The notes under the pieces were generated by a model, which was given only the letters and a program-made list of their open reading frames with translations, was not told the origin of the DNA and made no database searches. From Nipponacmea schrenckii (taxonomy: Eukaryota; Mollusca; Gastropoda; Lottiidae), in NCBI GenBank assembly GCA_030562195.1, contig JAUJPP010000003.1, forward strand, positions 11,749,398-11,813,397: DNA of 64,000 nt, in the 5' to 3' direction. Position numbers and translations under genes: made by a program. Positions 36,965-51,450 of the stretch are shown one piece after another. The stretch's first letter is position 1; each line of letters opens with the position of its first letter.

Positions 36965-38806
36965 AATTCTTGTCTCTTGATTGTTATTTAATAAACCGAC
37001 TAGGCCTTAACTGAAAAAAGCGTGCTATTGATTATCTAGTAAGGGAAGTAACCCCTTCGCTTGGAAAACTAGGACTCTAGACAACATTAATACAATTCAG
37101 TAGGAAAAGAGGTCGTCAGCTTGATTTTTGTTTTAGAAAATTAAAAAAAAATAGGTTATTAGATGACATATTTCTCTATAATTGTCTGAATTTGTCTCTA
37201 AAGGGATGATTGTAAATTTAGTTTTGAAAGCTATAAGCCTAGTGCCCTATAATAATGACTCAATATTACTTCGGAAGATTAAAGATTTCCCAAACCGTTA
37301 GCGTTAGGTTATACGGTTAGCCTTTTTAGGCGTTCTCTAAGTTAACGGCAAGATGCTAACCAGTGATCATGTGTCTATAATCTACCTGGGTGTCCATACC
37401 ACACTCCCAATTGTCATACTTCATCGAATTTTAAATCACTAAAGCTCACAGTGATGATGTTGTGTGAGAGTGAACAATAAAACTACATTATATAAAGACT
37501 TGTTCAAAAATCAGCACTCGCTTTCCTTTAGACAGGGATTTATTAACTTACGTGTATCTTACTTTTTCATTAGTGTTTTCTATTAATTTCAACAGAATAA
37601 GAAATGTCTTTTTTACTTCATTGGCTTTGTATGACTTTTGAAAAGAGTGTGTTTTTAGTGTTTCAAAAGATAAGTAAATAGTCGTTGCCTACACCTTAAT
37701 TTGAATACTACTGAATTCAGCTGTTTATAGAAATGGTAAATAGGTCAATTAATCCTATATGTGAAGTGCATGTCAAACTTGTTTTTTACAAATAAAACAG
37801 AGAGCCCTATATCTAATGTGAGAATATTTTCTACCACTTCATCAATTCCATATAAGGCAATACGAATCAAGATGGTATTATAATACAAACAGCTAGTTCA
37901 TTGACATTGACGTCACACTCTAGACCCATCTTATTGTTGACAAATGAATTGAAGTGGGGAATATCACATAACGAACACTTGTCACTTTATCTTGGCTACA
38001 CTTTCATTCACCTTAATCTTATAGCAATTTGTTTATGTGACCTTTGAAAAGTATATTTTTAAAAAAAACTACAGCAATGTAGCTTATTAGTCTATAAATT
38101 AATCCAATAGCCTTGTGAGATTGTTATTATTATGAAATAACTTTAAATAGTAGACGTAGGCCTACATGATATTCTAAGTTAGTTAAGAGACAAACAGTTT
38201 CCACCAATATAAATTGACACGTCCCTTGGCATCCATGGTCTTTTTATATGAGTAGGCCTAGGCCTAATAGACGAGTTATGAGCTGAATATAAGCCTAAGT
38301 TATCAGCTAAACATAAGATTGTTCTCAAGAGAATAAGTTAAATCACATATCATGAAATATCAATCGAAATGATATTATTAAATCTAGAAATGGAAACATT
38401 TTTGCATACCAAGACCATATTATATAGCATAATAAAATAGAAATGAAACTATAACCCATATCAATATTGCATATTTTGGGAAGGAAAATTAAACATGTAG
38501 GGCTGTCGTATTCAGCAAGTACTTCTGGTGTCTCTTATAGAAGTCATAGACTTTTATTGTTACTATCTGGGCAATGAAGGAAAATGATCTTTCCTTTCCT
38601 GTCAACATTTTACAGTTAAGTAGTCTAAACTATATAAATTCCACACCCTGTATACAGCCAATTGAATCAGCCTTTAGTCACGTGATCAAATGATTCATCA
38701 TTAGTATATTGTAGACGCGCCTAAAATACTGGAAGATTTAATAAAAGTTGAGGGTTGAATCTTTAGTATTACTCGTGAACATTCATTAAGTCAACTAAAT
38801 TTCAGG
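36965..38806. other. Head-to-head spacer between TTLL12 and the calponin-family gene
   Basis: Both neighbours start here and are transcribed away from each other. A TATA-like sequence serving the plus-strand gene lies at 38633-38638. I see no further gene; AT-rich with no obvious repeats longer than 30 bases. Confidence 0.5.
38631..38640 (+). promoter_or_regulatory. Probable TATA box of the calponin-family gene
   Basis: 'tatataaatt' lies about 170 bases before the ATG at 38807. An acceptor-like 'aatttcag' immediately before the ATG means part of that interval could instead be a 5' UTR intron. Confidence 0.4.
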
Positions 38807-41237
<2,431 letters not shown>

Positions 41238-41741
41238 GTGAAAGATAAGACTTTATGAGCCGTAAAGCTATTATCATTTTGAAAAACCTGCATAATGATA
41301 TACATACCACTCCCATTTCTGTGATCAAATGTTTAGATTTTTGTGGCCTTGATGCTAGCTTTCCAAAAAACCTCAGCAATTTACTAAATACGTCATATGC
41401 AATTAGTTGGGTAGATAGTAAATCAAGCAATGATATCAATCCTGTATTTTTTAAATTTACAAGTTTTTAAGGAAATTTTCAGTAATGCTATTGTTAAACT
41501 GTTGATACTCTTTTATTATAAGTATAATAATAGGTCTCCATGACACAAGAAGCATTCTTAATGTTTGTTATATCTAAGAAGTTGTTATATTGTTAAATAT
41601 TTTTAAAGGGAAATGGGACCAATCAGTAATAATGCTTTTTTTTTTCATTTTAATGACCATACTTCCATTAGTTGCTTTAAATAATTTGGCATTATATTTT
41701 TTACGAAATATTTAGTTTATATTATTTTGTTGTTTCTTTGA

Positions 41742-41747
41742 AATAAA
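41742..41747 (+). terminator. Polyadenylation signal AATAAA, calponin-family gene
   Basis: Canonical AATAAA about 505 bases past the stop codon at 41237. A second AATAAA near 41951 could serve a longer transcript. Confidence 0.5.
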
Positions 41748-44700
41748 AATTAAGTAGATTCAAGACTATGTATTTTGTCTATCATTGCATTTTGCTTTTA
41801 ACAGTCTGTTACACCCATTGATATATCTTGACAGTTATCATGATACATCTGGATCTAGTAGATTTAATTTTAATTTTTGATATACTTACTGGTTATTTTG
41901 ACTTTGGAAGGCACAGTCTATTGGTTGTTTACTAATGACTATATGTAAATGAAATAAACCTGTACAATATGACTATCATGGTTGATAGTTAATTTCATCA
42001 TAATGAGCCATCTTTTGCGAAATAAATATAATCATGTCCACAGACTTACAGTGAAAACTAGTTTGAATAAATGCACAGATTGCCAAAATGTTCAATTGAC
42101 TTTTTTTTCACATCCACTATCCCGTTTTCATATGCAAAGCAGATCTAATCTAATGATGTTGCTTTGCACACGAGATACAAAATTCATATCTAAATTGACC
42201 AAAATATTGATCACGGTACCATGTAATCCTATGCACAAATACTTAAATACCAATACAACAGAGATATGATTTAACTTGTAACAATGTCTAACATGCATTC
42301 TGCTCATTTTCTTTCCCAACCTCCAATGTTAAAATTTGTGATCTAACCCCACTCCTTTCAACAACCTTCCAAAATAAGACTCAAAATCTGTTTTTGGGAC
42401 ACTATGACAGTACCTTCTACATTTTAAATTACAAAGATCATGCTGTCATCTTGTTAAAAACTACCCACTTTTCTAGATTATATTAAGAACTAATGAGCCC
42501 AATGATTACCTAGTGTCAAGTTTCATACAAGAAAGCTCCAGAAAGTCAGTAATTTATCAAAATCATGATAAGGTTAAATAACAATTGTATTATGTATCAT
42601 GTTTATTCCTCGCAGTTTCTACAATTCTGCTGAATTTATATTTCATACCAGCCCAATAACTTCTTGAATATAATTGCTTATACAGTACTCTGTACTGATA
42701 TATGATGTAGCCTTGTATATACTTTTAAGAAAGAGAGGAAATCAACTTCTATATATATATACATTCTTACCATGCTTTTGACATTTACTTACATTAATTC
42801 TGTTTCCTTTTATAAATAATATCTTAAATAAAAATTTAGTGACATTTCAATTTTTTGATCTTAAGTGTTACCCTAAACTAACATGGTGTATGAATAATCA
42901 GTAGGTTAGAAGATGGCTTGATACATTATCTAATTAACTTTAAATATCTTATATAGTCATCTACACACTATTATAGGCCAGACATTTACTTAGACTAGGT
43001 CATCAACACACCATTCTATCACATTTATATTGTAACCTTATGACAAATTTCAATTGTTTACATAAGGGTGGAGATCTTTTCAAACTTTAAGTTGAAAGTC
43101 AGGCCAATACTATTTAGATTTTGGTTTCAATTGCTTTAATTACAGACGTTATTTAAAAGTGACATTTCAGATATTTAAGATCCTTACCAGACTATTGATA
43201 ATATAGACTTGATGTTTAATATTAAAAAATTGTTAACAAACTTCTACAATAACTATTTTTTTTAAAACTATAGGCCTAGACATAATTTAAAGAGAATGTC
43301 TCTTGTCTTGTCATTTTATCAATACTAGATCTATATCGGCACAGCGATTTGAAATGAATTCATATATTCTATTTTTGACATAACTTCACTAAAAAACTAG
43401 ATAAAAATTAGAAAAGTTGTGAAGTTTTTAAGCTAGATTGGATACATGTATATGTTTTACACTTCACCCATTTCACCAAAAGAAGTTATAAAGTTATTTT
43501 AAACAATTTTCCTTAAACACCATTAATCATTAACAACTATTGTTTGACAGCCAGAACAATCTATCAAAATAAATATAATGTTATAAAACACCTCAAATTT
43601 TTCAGGTTAATATCAGGGACCTGTTTTACAAAATTTTAACAAAGTTACATTCAAGATTTTAAGAAATACAGTAACCTGATTAGTTAATACGCAATTTTAG
43701 AGATTGACCACTAAAATCATCCTATGCTAACCTTTTGTGAAACAGGCTCCAGGTGAATGAACTATTGGATCAGATTGTATTATGTGTCATGTTACCAACT
43801 AGGTTAAAAGGCCATAGTTCACCATTTTTGATGGTTGATTTGGTTTTGAATGTATGTAAATAGTACTATTACTACATGAAAATCATCTTCAAATATACCT
43901 CAAACTAGGAAATTCACTATAAATGACAAGAAAAGTTGTCATTTTGGGTGGGGGTAATTCTGGACATGCAGTTTTCTATCAAAAATATTTCTTTTAAAAA
44001 AAAACAAACACAAAATTAGTTTTTTAATAATGATCATTGACAATATAATAACTTAGATTTAATCTATAAATCTAGTATACCGGTAATTTACTTTTCTTCT
44101 TTGTTAAAAAATATATCATCCTGTGAACAACCAAGAAATAGTACACAATAAATTCATACATAAACAATATAAACATATATGCATTTTGAAATCCAATTCT
44201 TAAATAAGAATACCAAGTTTATTTATAATCATATAGGGTTGGTAAGAATGGCAACCAGTATTCAATCATGATGGACAGAAACAGTGGCAATATTTATTCC
44301 CACTCATCATATTCTATAAAGTTCATCACAGCCCATTTTATACAAACTTAAGGATGCATTTGTTTAATTTTTGTGGGAAATCACAATTATTCCTTAATGA
44401 TGATAGTTCTTTGATGAATAAAGAGTCCTCAGCTTGTGCGAGGACACAAAAAAAATCAAAAGAATCTGTAAAGAAATGTAGTCTGTAGAGCAGTGCTGCT
44501 CAACCTTTTTTTTAATGAGATTTCCCCTTTGGCTAAATGTGTGGTATAAATGTAGTATAAAAATAAACTTTTTAGTAAACTAAAAATAGTAGAAATAGCC
44601 TGTGATAATCTGTTTATCTTTTTTTTTAAACCAAACTGTATTTATACGTATTATATAACATAAATTATAAATGTAAGTTAATAAGCATAAATAAATTGTG

Positions 44701-45683
44701 ATAAAAATTTAACTGTTTATTGCACTGTATTTTATAATTTGCCCAATAACTGATATCAGTGGATAGTAACAAAAATATATGCATTATCAAATCAATGACA
44801 TTATCACATAAAGATAACACAATATTAGACTTCAGAAAAATCAATAATAAATACCAGTAACCAAACTAATCTAAACATTTTTCTTCACATATTTCAAAAA
44901 GAGCATAGTAATATTTACATAGGTCAATAAAACCGATGGCAGACAATTTTATTCCAAAAGACATAGGTCATGCAGGGTAATAATTTATTTTATTCATTAT
45001 TTGTATCCTTTATAACTCATTTTAAAAAAAATTTAAAAAATAAATTGGAAGAAATAAAAACATAAACTAGACTGAACTAGATTTGTGACCAGTTACAGAA
45101 AATGATCTGCCTAACTGCCTTATATTATCTATAATATAATTGATGCCTAATATATTTTCAACAAACTTTATTATTCGTTGTTATTTTTAAATCAATATAA
45201 TGCTGATATCAGTAAATACATGTATAAAACAACGTAATCATTTTAATGAGCACATCTTAGTGTTCATATGTGCTGAGTAAATTGTCTCCCTGGTAATGGA
45301 AAAGAAATAATAAAGCAAGACAAATCTGATTTACTCTAAATGCTTATCACAGGAATGATCTTTTGAGAGTTTGGACCCTATTTTATGATGAAATCAAAGA
45401 AATAAACTTAATATCAAAGAATCAGCAATAATAACATATCAAAACAAAACAATATCATTACCAGTATAAAAACTCACAAAACTAGAAAATTTTGAAATCT
45501 GAAATCTAAGGAGAGGATATTTCCCTGTCTGTGAAATAATTCTCGTTTTACCTAAAATCGTTTGTGGTATCTTCATATTATAAAGTATATTAATTGAACT
45601 TCAAACCCATGATAAGGTAGCTTTAGGCTTGATACCAATAGATTAAATATTTAGACACACGAACATGCCTATAGATATTAGAT

Positions 45684-45689
45684 TTTATT
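45684..45689 (-). terminator. Polyadenylation signal of the SLC41-like gene
   Basis: TTTATT on the plus strand reads AATAAA on the minus strand, about 35 bases past the stop codon at 45723. Confidence 0.55.
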
Positions 45690-45722
45690 CTAATTTAATT
45701 TGACTAAAAAAATCTGTATAAT

Positions 45723-47294
45723 TTATTCACCAACATCTGAATCTCGATCGCCAATAGCATAGAGAAATGCAAAAGCTACTGCCAGGAAGGCAGTTCCTAA
45801 CAAATCTCCAATAGCAGTTAGGTATGGTATTGCTACATTATCTGGATCTTCTCCCTTCACCCAAATAAGATGAACCATCCAATCTGCTATAAATAGTAAC
45901 AGAAGAACTTGTAAAAAGGCAGCAGTAAGATAAGTCACATTAAACACTAATGTTATAGATGTATGTCCTGCTTGCATGTATGATATCACATAAATAAATA
46001 ATATTTGTCCAGGGATAACAAGAGCTAAAAGGGCTCTAGCAGCTCGACCGTTAGAATGTTTACCACAGAACACTTTAAAAGGATTGGCACATGTTTTTTC
46101 ACTATCTGGTAGAACACCAGGAACACTATTACGATGTAAATAAGTAGAAATTCTGCTAGCTTGAACAGCAACTAAATTTCCTCCTACACCATTAATGACC
46201 GGTTGAAATACTGCGATTCCATCAAATGTTTTGACTGTGAAATCTAAAATAAGGCCTCCAGCACTACTGATTATCATTGCTGATAAAATAGGAACCCATC
46301 CTGAGTATATAACATAATTAACATATTTATTTTTTACTGAAATATAAATCCACAATGGGGTTAAAAGTACAAATATTGCTATAATAAGAGGTGCAAGCCA
46401 AACATCTTTCCCTAAGGCCTCATATAACAACCGACTTACAAAGGCTAAAAGGGACAATGTTATCAAATCTCCCAAACTTGCTGCTATAGGTGTAGCAACA
46501 TTATCTGGATTTATATTACATTTTTTAGATGAAATAACAACTGCTACCATGATTGCTCCCAAAATCAAACTGGCTATGGATGCAGTAAATATACTGCTAG
46601 CACACAACAACAAACCATGGTGTAGATCAAATTTTCCTTCAGGGATCCAACCTAGTACCATAGCAGCTACAGATGCCATAAAACCGACAACAATAGCTTG
46701 TGCTTGAACTAAAGCCATATTTCCAAAAATCATTTTCCAAAGTTCTTTTTTACAATTTATCTTTCCCAAGTTGGCCTGAGTAGAAAGCCTGGAGGCCAAT
46801 GTCATTTCTAAATTTCCTTTTAAACCAAGAAGGGATGGCACCAGAATAAAGACTTCGGAAATCTCAGTAAATACAGGCCAGTGTTGGACCACATCTAATA
46901 CCATTCCAGCACCAACTGTACCAAACCCAGCAATTATATAAGGAATAAATACCTGAAGGGCAATCATTAATGTCCCTTCATCTTGTGGCTTACTTTCTGA
47001 AGATTTGTCTAAAATTTCTATTTCTGTATCAGACCCACTTTCATTCTCCAAGGATGTTATTTCATCAGAATGTTTACCTCTAGATTTATGAGGCAAACTT
47101 CCATTTACATTATCCTGCTTTATCCTCTTGGTATTTTTGTCGATTGATCCAGATGGAGGAATTAAAGGGGTGGTATCTTTATCATTTTCTTCTGTATCTT
47201 CACCTAATTCCATTAGTTCATGAATCTCTGGTTCAACCATTTTAATTTTACGATTTCTCAAATATTCACTATCAATTTTTGCCTTGGTCGCCAT
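45723..47294 (-). CDS. SLC41-family magnesium transporter, intronless, 523 aa
   Basis: A single uninterrupted frame. Residues 1 to about 108 are a hydrophilic, acidic cytoplasmic N-terminus. After that come two MgtE-like membrane repeats of about five helices each. Repeat 1 has [21 protein letters not shown] and the acidic [16 protein letters not shown]. Repeat 2 has the equivalent [16 protein letters not shown] and [16 protein letters not shown]. These paired GN-L/ASR-ST and DPDN-P-GDL signatures are diagnostic of SLC41A1/A2-type transporters related to bacterial MgtE and thought to move Mg2+ across the plasma membrane. Length matches vertebrate SLC41A1 (about 513 aa). The ATG at 47294-47292 fits the family start. 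Vertebrate SLC41A1 and A2 are multi-exon, so the intronless form is notable. Confidence 0.93.
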   Translation of the reverse strand: MATKAKIDSEYLRNRKIKMVEPEIHELMELGEDTEENDKDTTPLIPPSGSIDKNTKRIKQDNVNGSLPHKSRGKHSDEITSLENESGSDTEIEILDKSSESKPQDEGTLMIALQVFIPYIIAGFGTVGAGMVLDVVQHWPVFTEISEVFILVPSLLGLKGNLEMTLASRLSTQANLGKINCKKELWKMIFGNMALVQAQAIVVGFMASVAAMVLGWIPEGKFDLHHGLLLCASSIFTASIASLILGAIMVAVVISSKKCNINPDNVATPIAASLGDLITLSLLAFVSRLLYEALGKDVWLAPLIIAIFVLLTPLWIYISVKNKYVNYVIYSGWVPILSAMIISSAGGLILDFTVKTFDGIAVFQPVINGVGGNLVAVQASRISTYLHRNSVPGVLPDSEKTCANPFKVFCGKHSNGRAARALLALVIPGQILFIYVISYMQAGHTSITLVFNVTYLTAAFLQVLLLLFIADWMVHLIWVKGEDPDNVAIPYLTAIGDLLGTAFLAVAFAFLYAIGDRDSDVGE

Positions 47295-48270
47295 TTTGGC
47301 AGCTCATTTTCACACTACACAGATAAATATATTACAATATGGGCAAATCGGGCCAAAGTTTACGTTTTAGGTGCCATGTCATAAAGATACCATACTTGTT
47401 TAATAAACTGTATCTATCTTGTAAAAATCGGAAGTAATATTACTGTTAAATGATTGGTTATCTATTTTTAACAACCAATCACGCATAGGTAACACAGAAA
47501 TGCTACATTATTGTTATACGAAAAACGAATATATATACATACACGGGTATATAAAATGCAATACGCCATATTATCAGTATTATTAATAGTAATCAATATT
47601 ATTTTATTAGTTTTGATAGTTGATTTCGTAAAAGCAGAATTGGTGTCCTTTTTAAATAGTCATAATACGACAATTACGTACAGTGTAACTACAAAGTAAG
47701 TAGAACTTTGCTAACAACGTCACAGCTACAGCCCACAATAAATAATTGCAATTCGCAACCCACGAACCGACTTACTCCAAGCCCAAAATCATAGACAGCG
47801 TTTCATAAATATTTACCATTCACACACATTCTACTACAACAAGTTTTTACTAGTGTTGGCTAACATAAAACTTAATCATTGGATTTTAAAAACATTTCAT
47901 TCTTTCCATATATAATATTGATCAATGTATATGAATTGGCGAGAGAGAAAAATCACTGCATTAGTAAACAATACCCTTTGGCAGTACATTTTATTGAATA
48001 GTAACTTGTTACTTTCAACCCTTTTAATCATTGATCATCAAATTCACCAACCCTTTTCTCACACTCTCACAGGCTAGCACAGCACAGATCGCGGACTAGG
48101 CAGCCCTGGGTTGGTGACGCGTATCGTAATCTTACAGCCTGTTCACATGGATAAACATTCAAGAGTGGACACTTTAATTAATCAACTAAATCGACATGCC
48201 ATCTAACCATGTTGAAACAGCCATCAGCAAATCATTTGGAGCCTTCGTCAAACCAAACGAAGCCGTTTAC

Positions 48271-48285
48271 ACGTCACCGTGACGT
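48271..48285. promoter_or_regulatory. Perfect palindrome of two CRE-like half-sites
   Basis: ACGTCACCGTGACGT reads as two inverted ACGTCAC arms around one C. Each arm contains a TGACGT or ACGTCA half-site recognised by CREB/ATF-type factors in animals. It lies in a CpG-richer patch about 1 kb upstream of the SLC41-like gene. Function is inferred from the motif only. Confidence 0.35.
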
Positions 48286-48371
48286 AGATTTAGCGGGAAA
48301 TTCGGCTCACGTTGTAGGCCTCCATTTGGTATATGTTATGATCTAGACCATTTATCATTTCTTACTTCTTA

Positions 48372-48708
48372 CATAGGCGCGGGAACAATTTTTGATGAAG
48401 GGCAAAAATATCTTTTGCCCCCCCCCCTCCCCCCAAAAAATGAAATAAAATAATTATATGTCCCGTGTAGCCTAAATATGTAATTGTCTCATAAGGCCAT
48501 ATTTGTAAATTTCCTTGGTTTTTTAACCTTCGAAGCTGGTAATACAATCAAAGACTATAAGTTTCTCTGTCACGATCAAATTATTTGAATAAATAATAAT
48601 AATTGTTGTCTAAATTCTTTTGAGTTATCTCCCGTAATTCGATTAATTTTGACTTTGAAATAGTTTGCCCCCCCCCCCTCCAAATTAAAATTTGTTCCCG
48701 CACCCCTG
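48372..48708. mobile_element. Non-autonomous hAT-like element, 337 bp, 8-bp target duplication
   Basis: Bounded by identical direct repeats ACTTCTTA at 48364-48371 and 48709-48716. Ends are imperfect inverted repeats: left 'cataggcgcgggaacaattt' and right, inverted, 'caggggtgcgggaacaaatt'. Both ends carry long C runs just inside. An 8-bp duplication with CA(G)GGGxGxG termini is characteristic of hAT transposons. No transposase frame. Confidence 0.82.
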
Positions 48709-49210
48709 ACTTCTTATCGAAGTTGGTTTTAAAAATTTAAAACAAACTTAAGTAATTGATTAAACGTTTCTAATTATTAACGGTGCTGATTTTTCAGGGG
48801 CCATGCCATAGCCTAACATATAACACATATAACATTATAGTCATTCAGCAAATTAATAATAGGTCTTATAATTAACTCATGGTCATGTCTAACATTCAAC
48901 CACATAGGGCAATACAATGGATCTAGTATACCCCCCCCCCAAAAAAATAATAATAACACACAATGTTTCAATAAACAATTCGTCTAAAAATGCACAATTA
49001 CATGTGCATTAAATGGACATATCTGCTCCGGCGATCAAGTACATGACCGCAAAAGAAATACGCAGTATTCTTAAGCTGACCAATGTTTCAAACAGTTTCA
49101 GCTATGCAAAAACTATACCATGGTGGTGGGTGCATCTATCGATCAATTTTCTAACGACTGGTATAGCCTAAACCTAATACGTTTGGCAACGGAGGAAATA
49201 CAGCTAGTAA

Positions 49211-49505
49211 AAATTAAATGAATGAAGTGTTAATGTCCTACTCTTCGGCACCTTTTGAAGACAGGCAACGCTATCAGTGTGTAATGAGGGAAATTTTGCC
49301 AGGACAGCGGCAATAGCCTATCTTTTTGACGATTTCCAAATGCCCAGGTATTTTTAACGTTCACAGACTATAGGACACCTAGGCCTAGGTTTATTAATAA
49401 TTGACGCTCTTTACGTGTCAATCCCTCAGATCTGCATCATTGACCAGGGGAAACTGGGATGAAAAATCCAAAAGTTTACCTCGACTTTGCGGAGAATCGA
49501 TTATC
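49211..49505 (-). mobile_element. Old SINE copy
   Basis: On the minus strand this follows the body of the SINE at 59096 in order: 'tccctcattacacactgata', 'attgccgctgtcctgg', 'aataaacctaggcc', 'gagggattgacacgtaaaga', 'gtcaatgatgcagatctg', 'gtttcccctggtc', 'ggatttttcatccca'. It is substantially diverged and the tRNA-like head is not recognisable. Confidence 0.7.
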
Positions 49506-49632
49506 CACGATTTATTTTAACAATAACTGGTTTAAGATAAGAAACTAAATAACTAAAATGTATTCATTCATTCATGTGATATAATAGCTTATACACCTCG
49601 AAGAAAATAGGCTTAAACAAATTTTAGAAGAC

Positions 49633-49638
49633 TTTATT
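49633..49638 (-). terminator. Polyadenylation signal of the repeat-protein gene
   Basis: Minus-strand AATAAA about 12 bases past the stop codon (49650-49652). It is very close but in the right orientation for the repeat-protein transcript. Confidence 0.5.
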
Positions 49639-49649
49639 TCCAAACTAAA

Positions 49650-50366
49650 TTATACAAGTCTTGCACGTAATTCATTCTTAATTGGGACAAAGGATAGGGG
49701 CACCAACTGTGCTATTCCATCGCTGACTGGAATATCTGCAAGTGACACTAGTTGTGGTACAGCTCGAGGAATTGGAATGTGAGAAATTGGTACCAATTGT
49801 GGTACCGCATCATCGATAAGAATATTTGCAAGTGGCACCAATTGCGGCACAGCTTGAGGAATTGGAATGTGAGAAAGCGGTACCAATTCTGGAACAGCAT
49901 CATCGATCGGAATATTTGCAAGGGCCACCAACTGTGGTACAACTTGAGGAATTGGAATGTGAGAAAGTGGAACCAATTCTGGAACAGCATCATCGATTAG
50001 AATATTAGCAAGTGGTACTAATTCTGGAACAGCATCATCGATAGGAATATTCGCAAGTGGTACCAATTGTGGCACAACATTACGAATTGGAATGTTAGAA
50101 AGTGGTACTAATTCGGGAACTGCATCATCGATCACAATGTTGGCCAGGGGTACTAGTTCTGGTTTATATTGGTCAAGTACATCCTCAACTGGCGTTAATC
50201 TTGCAAAAAGACGATTACCTGAAGTTTAAGGAAGAACAAATTCGTAAAAAATCGAGGTAAAATATTGAGAATTAAAACCATAATTGATAAACCCTTTGAT
50301 CAGAAAAGAATAAGATATCCTACCAGATGCCACGCCAAGCAATGTACATAAAACAATCCACATCAT
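49650..50366 (-). CDS. Secreted protein of eleven 15-residue repeats, two exons, 203 aa
   Basis: Exons: 50366-50324 and 50218-49650; phases close (43 + 569 nt). Exon 1 encodes a 14-residue hydrophobic signal peptide (MMWIVLCTLLGVAS). After a short linker of about 20 residues the mature protein is eleven near-perfect tandem 15-mers with the consensus P-E/Q-LVPL-A/S-N/H-IPI-xx-A-V, then a short tail RARLV. Two unit types alternate: IDDAV, acidic, and IPQAV-type, uncharged. Cysteine is absent from the mature part. I do not recognise a family. The pattern (secreted, low complexity, short exon for the signal peptide, strong TATA-like box 50 bases upstream) resembles shell-matrix, mucus or gland proteins of molluscs, but that is inference. 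A minus-strand AATAAA follows the stop. Confidence 0.8.
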
Positions 50367-50415
50367 TTTAGTGACACAAGGAGTTATGAAACTGATACGG
50401 TATGAAAGATTCGAA

Positions 50416-50425
50416 CCTTAAATAG
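50416..50425 (-). promoter_or_regulatory. TATA-like box of the repeat-protein gene
   Basis: Minus-strand CTATTTAAGG about 50 bases upstream of the ATG at 50366, the spacing expected for a short 5' UTR. Confidence 0.5.
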
Positions 50426-50999
50426 GATTGATACCCTCTTGAAACAATAAACCAACTGATACTTTCTCAGACCCCATTGGTAATTTACATTTTATGACCA
50501 AATTTGGATCGTTTACCGTTTTCATTCTTCTCCAATTTGAAGGCGCTCCAAAGTTTCCGTTTTGTCAGTCATTCAAATTTAGAATATTTTTGATGTTTGT
50601 TAATATAATTTATATTCATCGCATTATAGACACTTATTGTTTAGAAATTGACCGGAAGTTGCTGATCAGTACACGTTATAACTTCCACGTCATGCGAATA
50701 GCAGTATGTTTAATTGACTACTTGTTTTATGACTTATGGTATAAATTATTTTCAAGGCCCTTAGAGAAATTCAAGTACTCTCCTAAAATTACATGGCCAA
50801 GTATTTTAGTACACTTTTTACATCCACAAACTTAGGGAGTTTTTGTCATTGAATTTAAACTGAGTAATAAATGGAACAAAATCTTCGTCCATAAAACAAT
50901 AATCTTGTTTCTTTAAAAGACGACTATCCAGAAATTCTTATGTGGTTAAAAATTTTTGGAAAAAACCCCCCGGGGAATTTTTTTAAAAAAAAAATAAAA

Positions 51000-51415
51000 A
51001 AACTTGCCGGGGGCAAAGTAAAAAATACGGCCCAAAACTTGCCCAGCATTTAATTTGAATAATAGATTGATCAATAAAAAAAAAAACCCCAAAAATTTCA
51101 CGAATTTTAAAAAGTCGAGGGCAAAACTAAAAAATTTTCTTTGGTCAAATCGTAAAATTCAAACTTGACTCGTCTTATCTATTTCAATGCTCATACCGAT
51201 TTTCTTTAAAAATCTATTAAAAAAATTGTAGCTTTTTATTTCCCCAAAAAACAAATTTTAATAAGTAAAGGGCAATAATTAAAAAAACCATTGGTAAAAA
51301 ATCATCATCAAACTTGACTGCCGTCTTATCAATTTCAATGCTAATAATAATAATAATAATAATAATAATATAATATAATAATAATAATAACAATAACAAT
51401 AACAATAACAATAAC

Positions 51416-51450
<35 letters not shown>

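Larger units (their letters stand above)
41238..45722. other. Convergent 3' intergenic space, calponin-family gene to SLC41
   Basis: Includes the 3' UTR of the calponin-family gene, with AATAAA at 41742-41747 and another near 41951. The remainder is strongly AT-rich without a convincing coding region. At 44490 a 'cagtgctgctcaacc' sequence resembles hAT terminal repeats, but no matching right end was found. The SLC41 polyadenylation signal (minus strand) is at 45684-45689. Confidence 0.55.
47295..49649. other. Intergenic space, SLC41 promoter side to the repeat-protein gene
   Basis: Contains a hAT-like element (48372-48708), an old SINE (49211-49505), and a locally CpG-richer patch (48060-48330) with a CRE-like palindrome at 48271-48285. 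A short frame at 47511-47699 has no family resemblance and is not called. No other gene seen. Confidence 0.5.

Noticed and set aside
44488..44700. Possible hAT terminus 'cagtgctgctcaacc'
   Set aside because: No matching inverted right end or 8-bp duplication found, so at most a truncated fragment.
49748..50008. Several overlapping frames on both strands at the repeat-protein gene
   Set aside because: Shadows of the 45-bp coding repeat, whose length is a multiple of three, so all frames stay open.
50494..50835. 113-codon plus-strand open frame upstream of the repeat-protein gene
   Set aside because: No family resemblance, no signal peptide or splice support; composition (Phe, Ile, Tyr, Leu) is what AT-rich DNA gives by chance.
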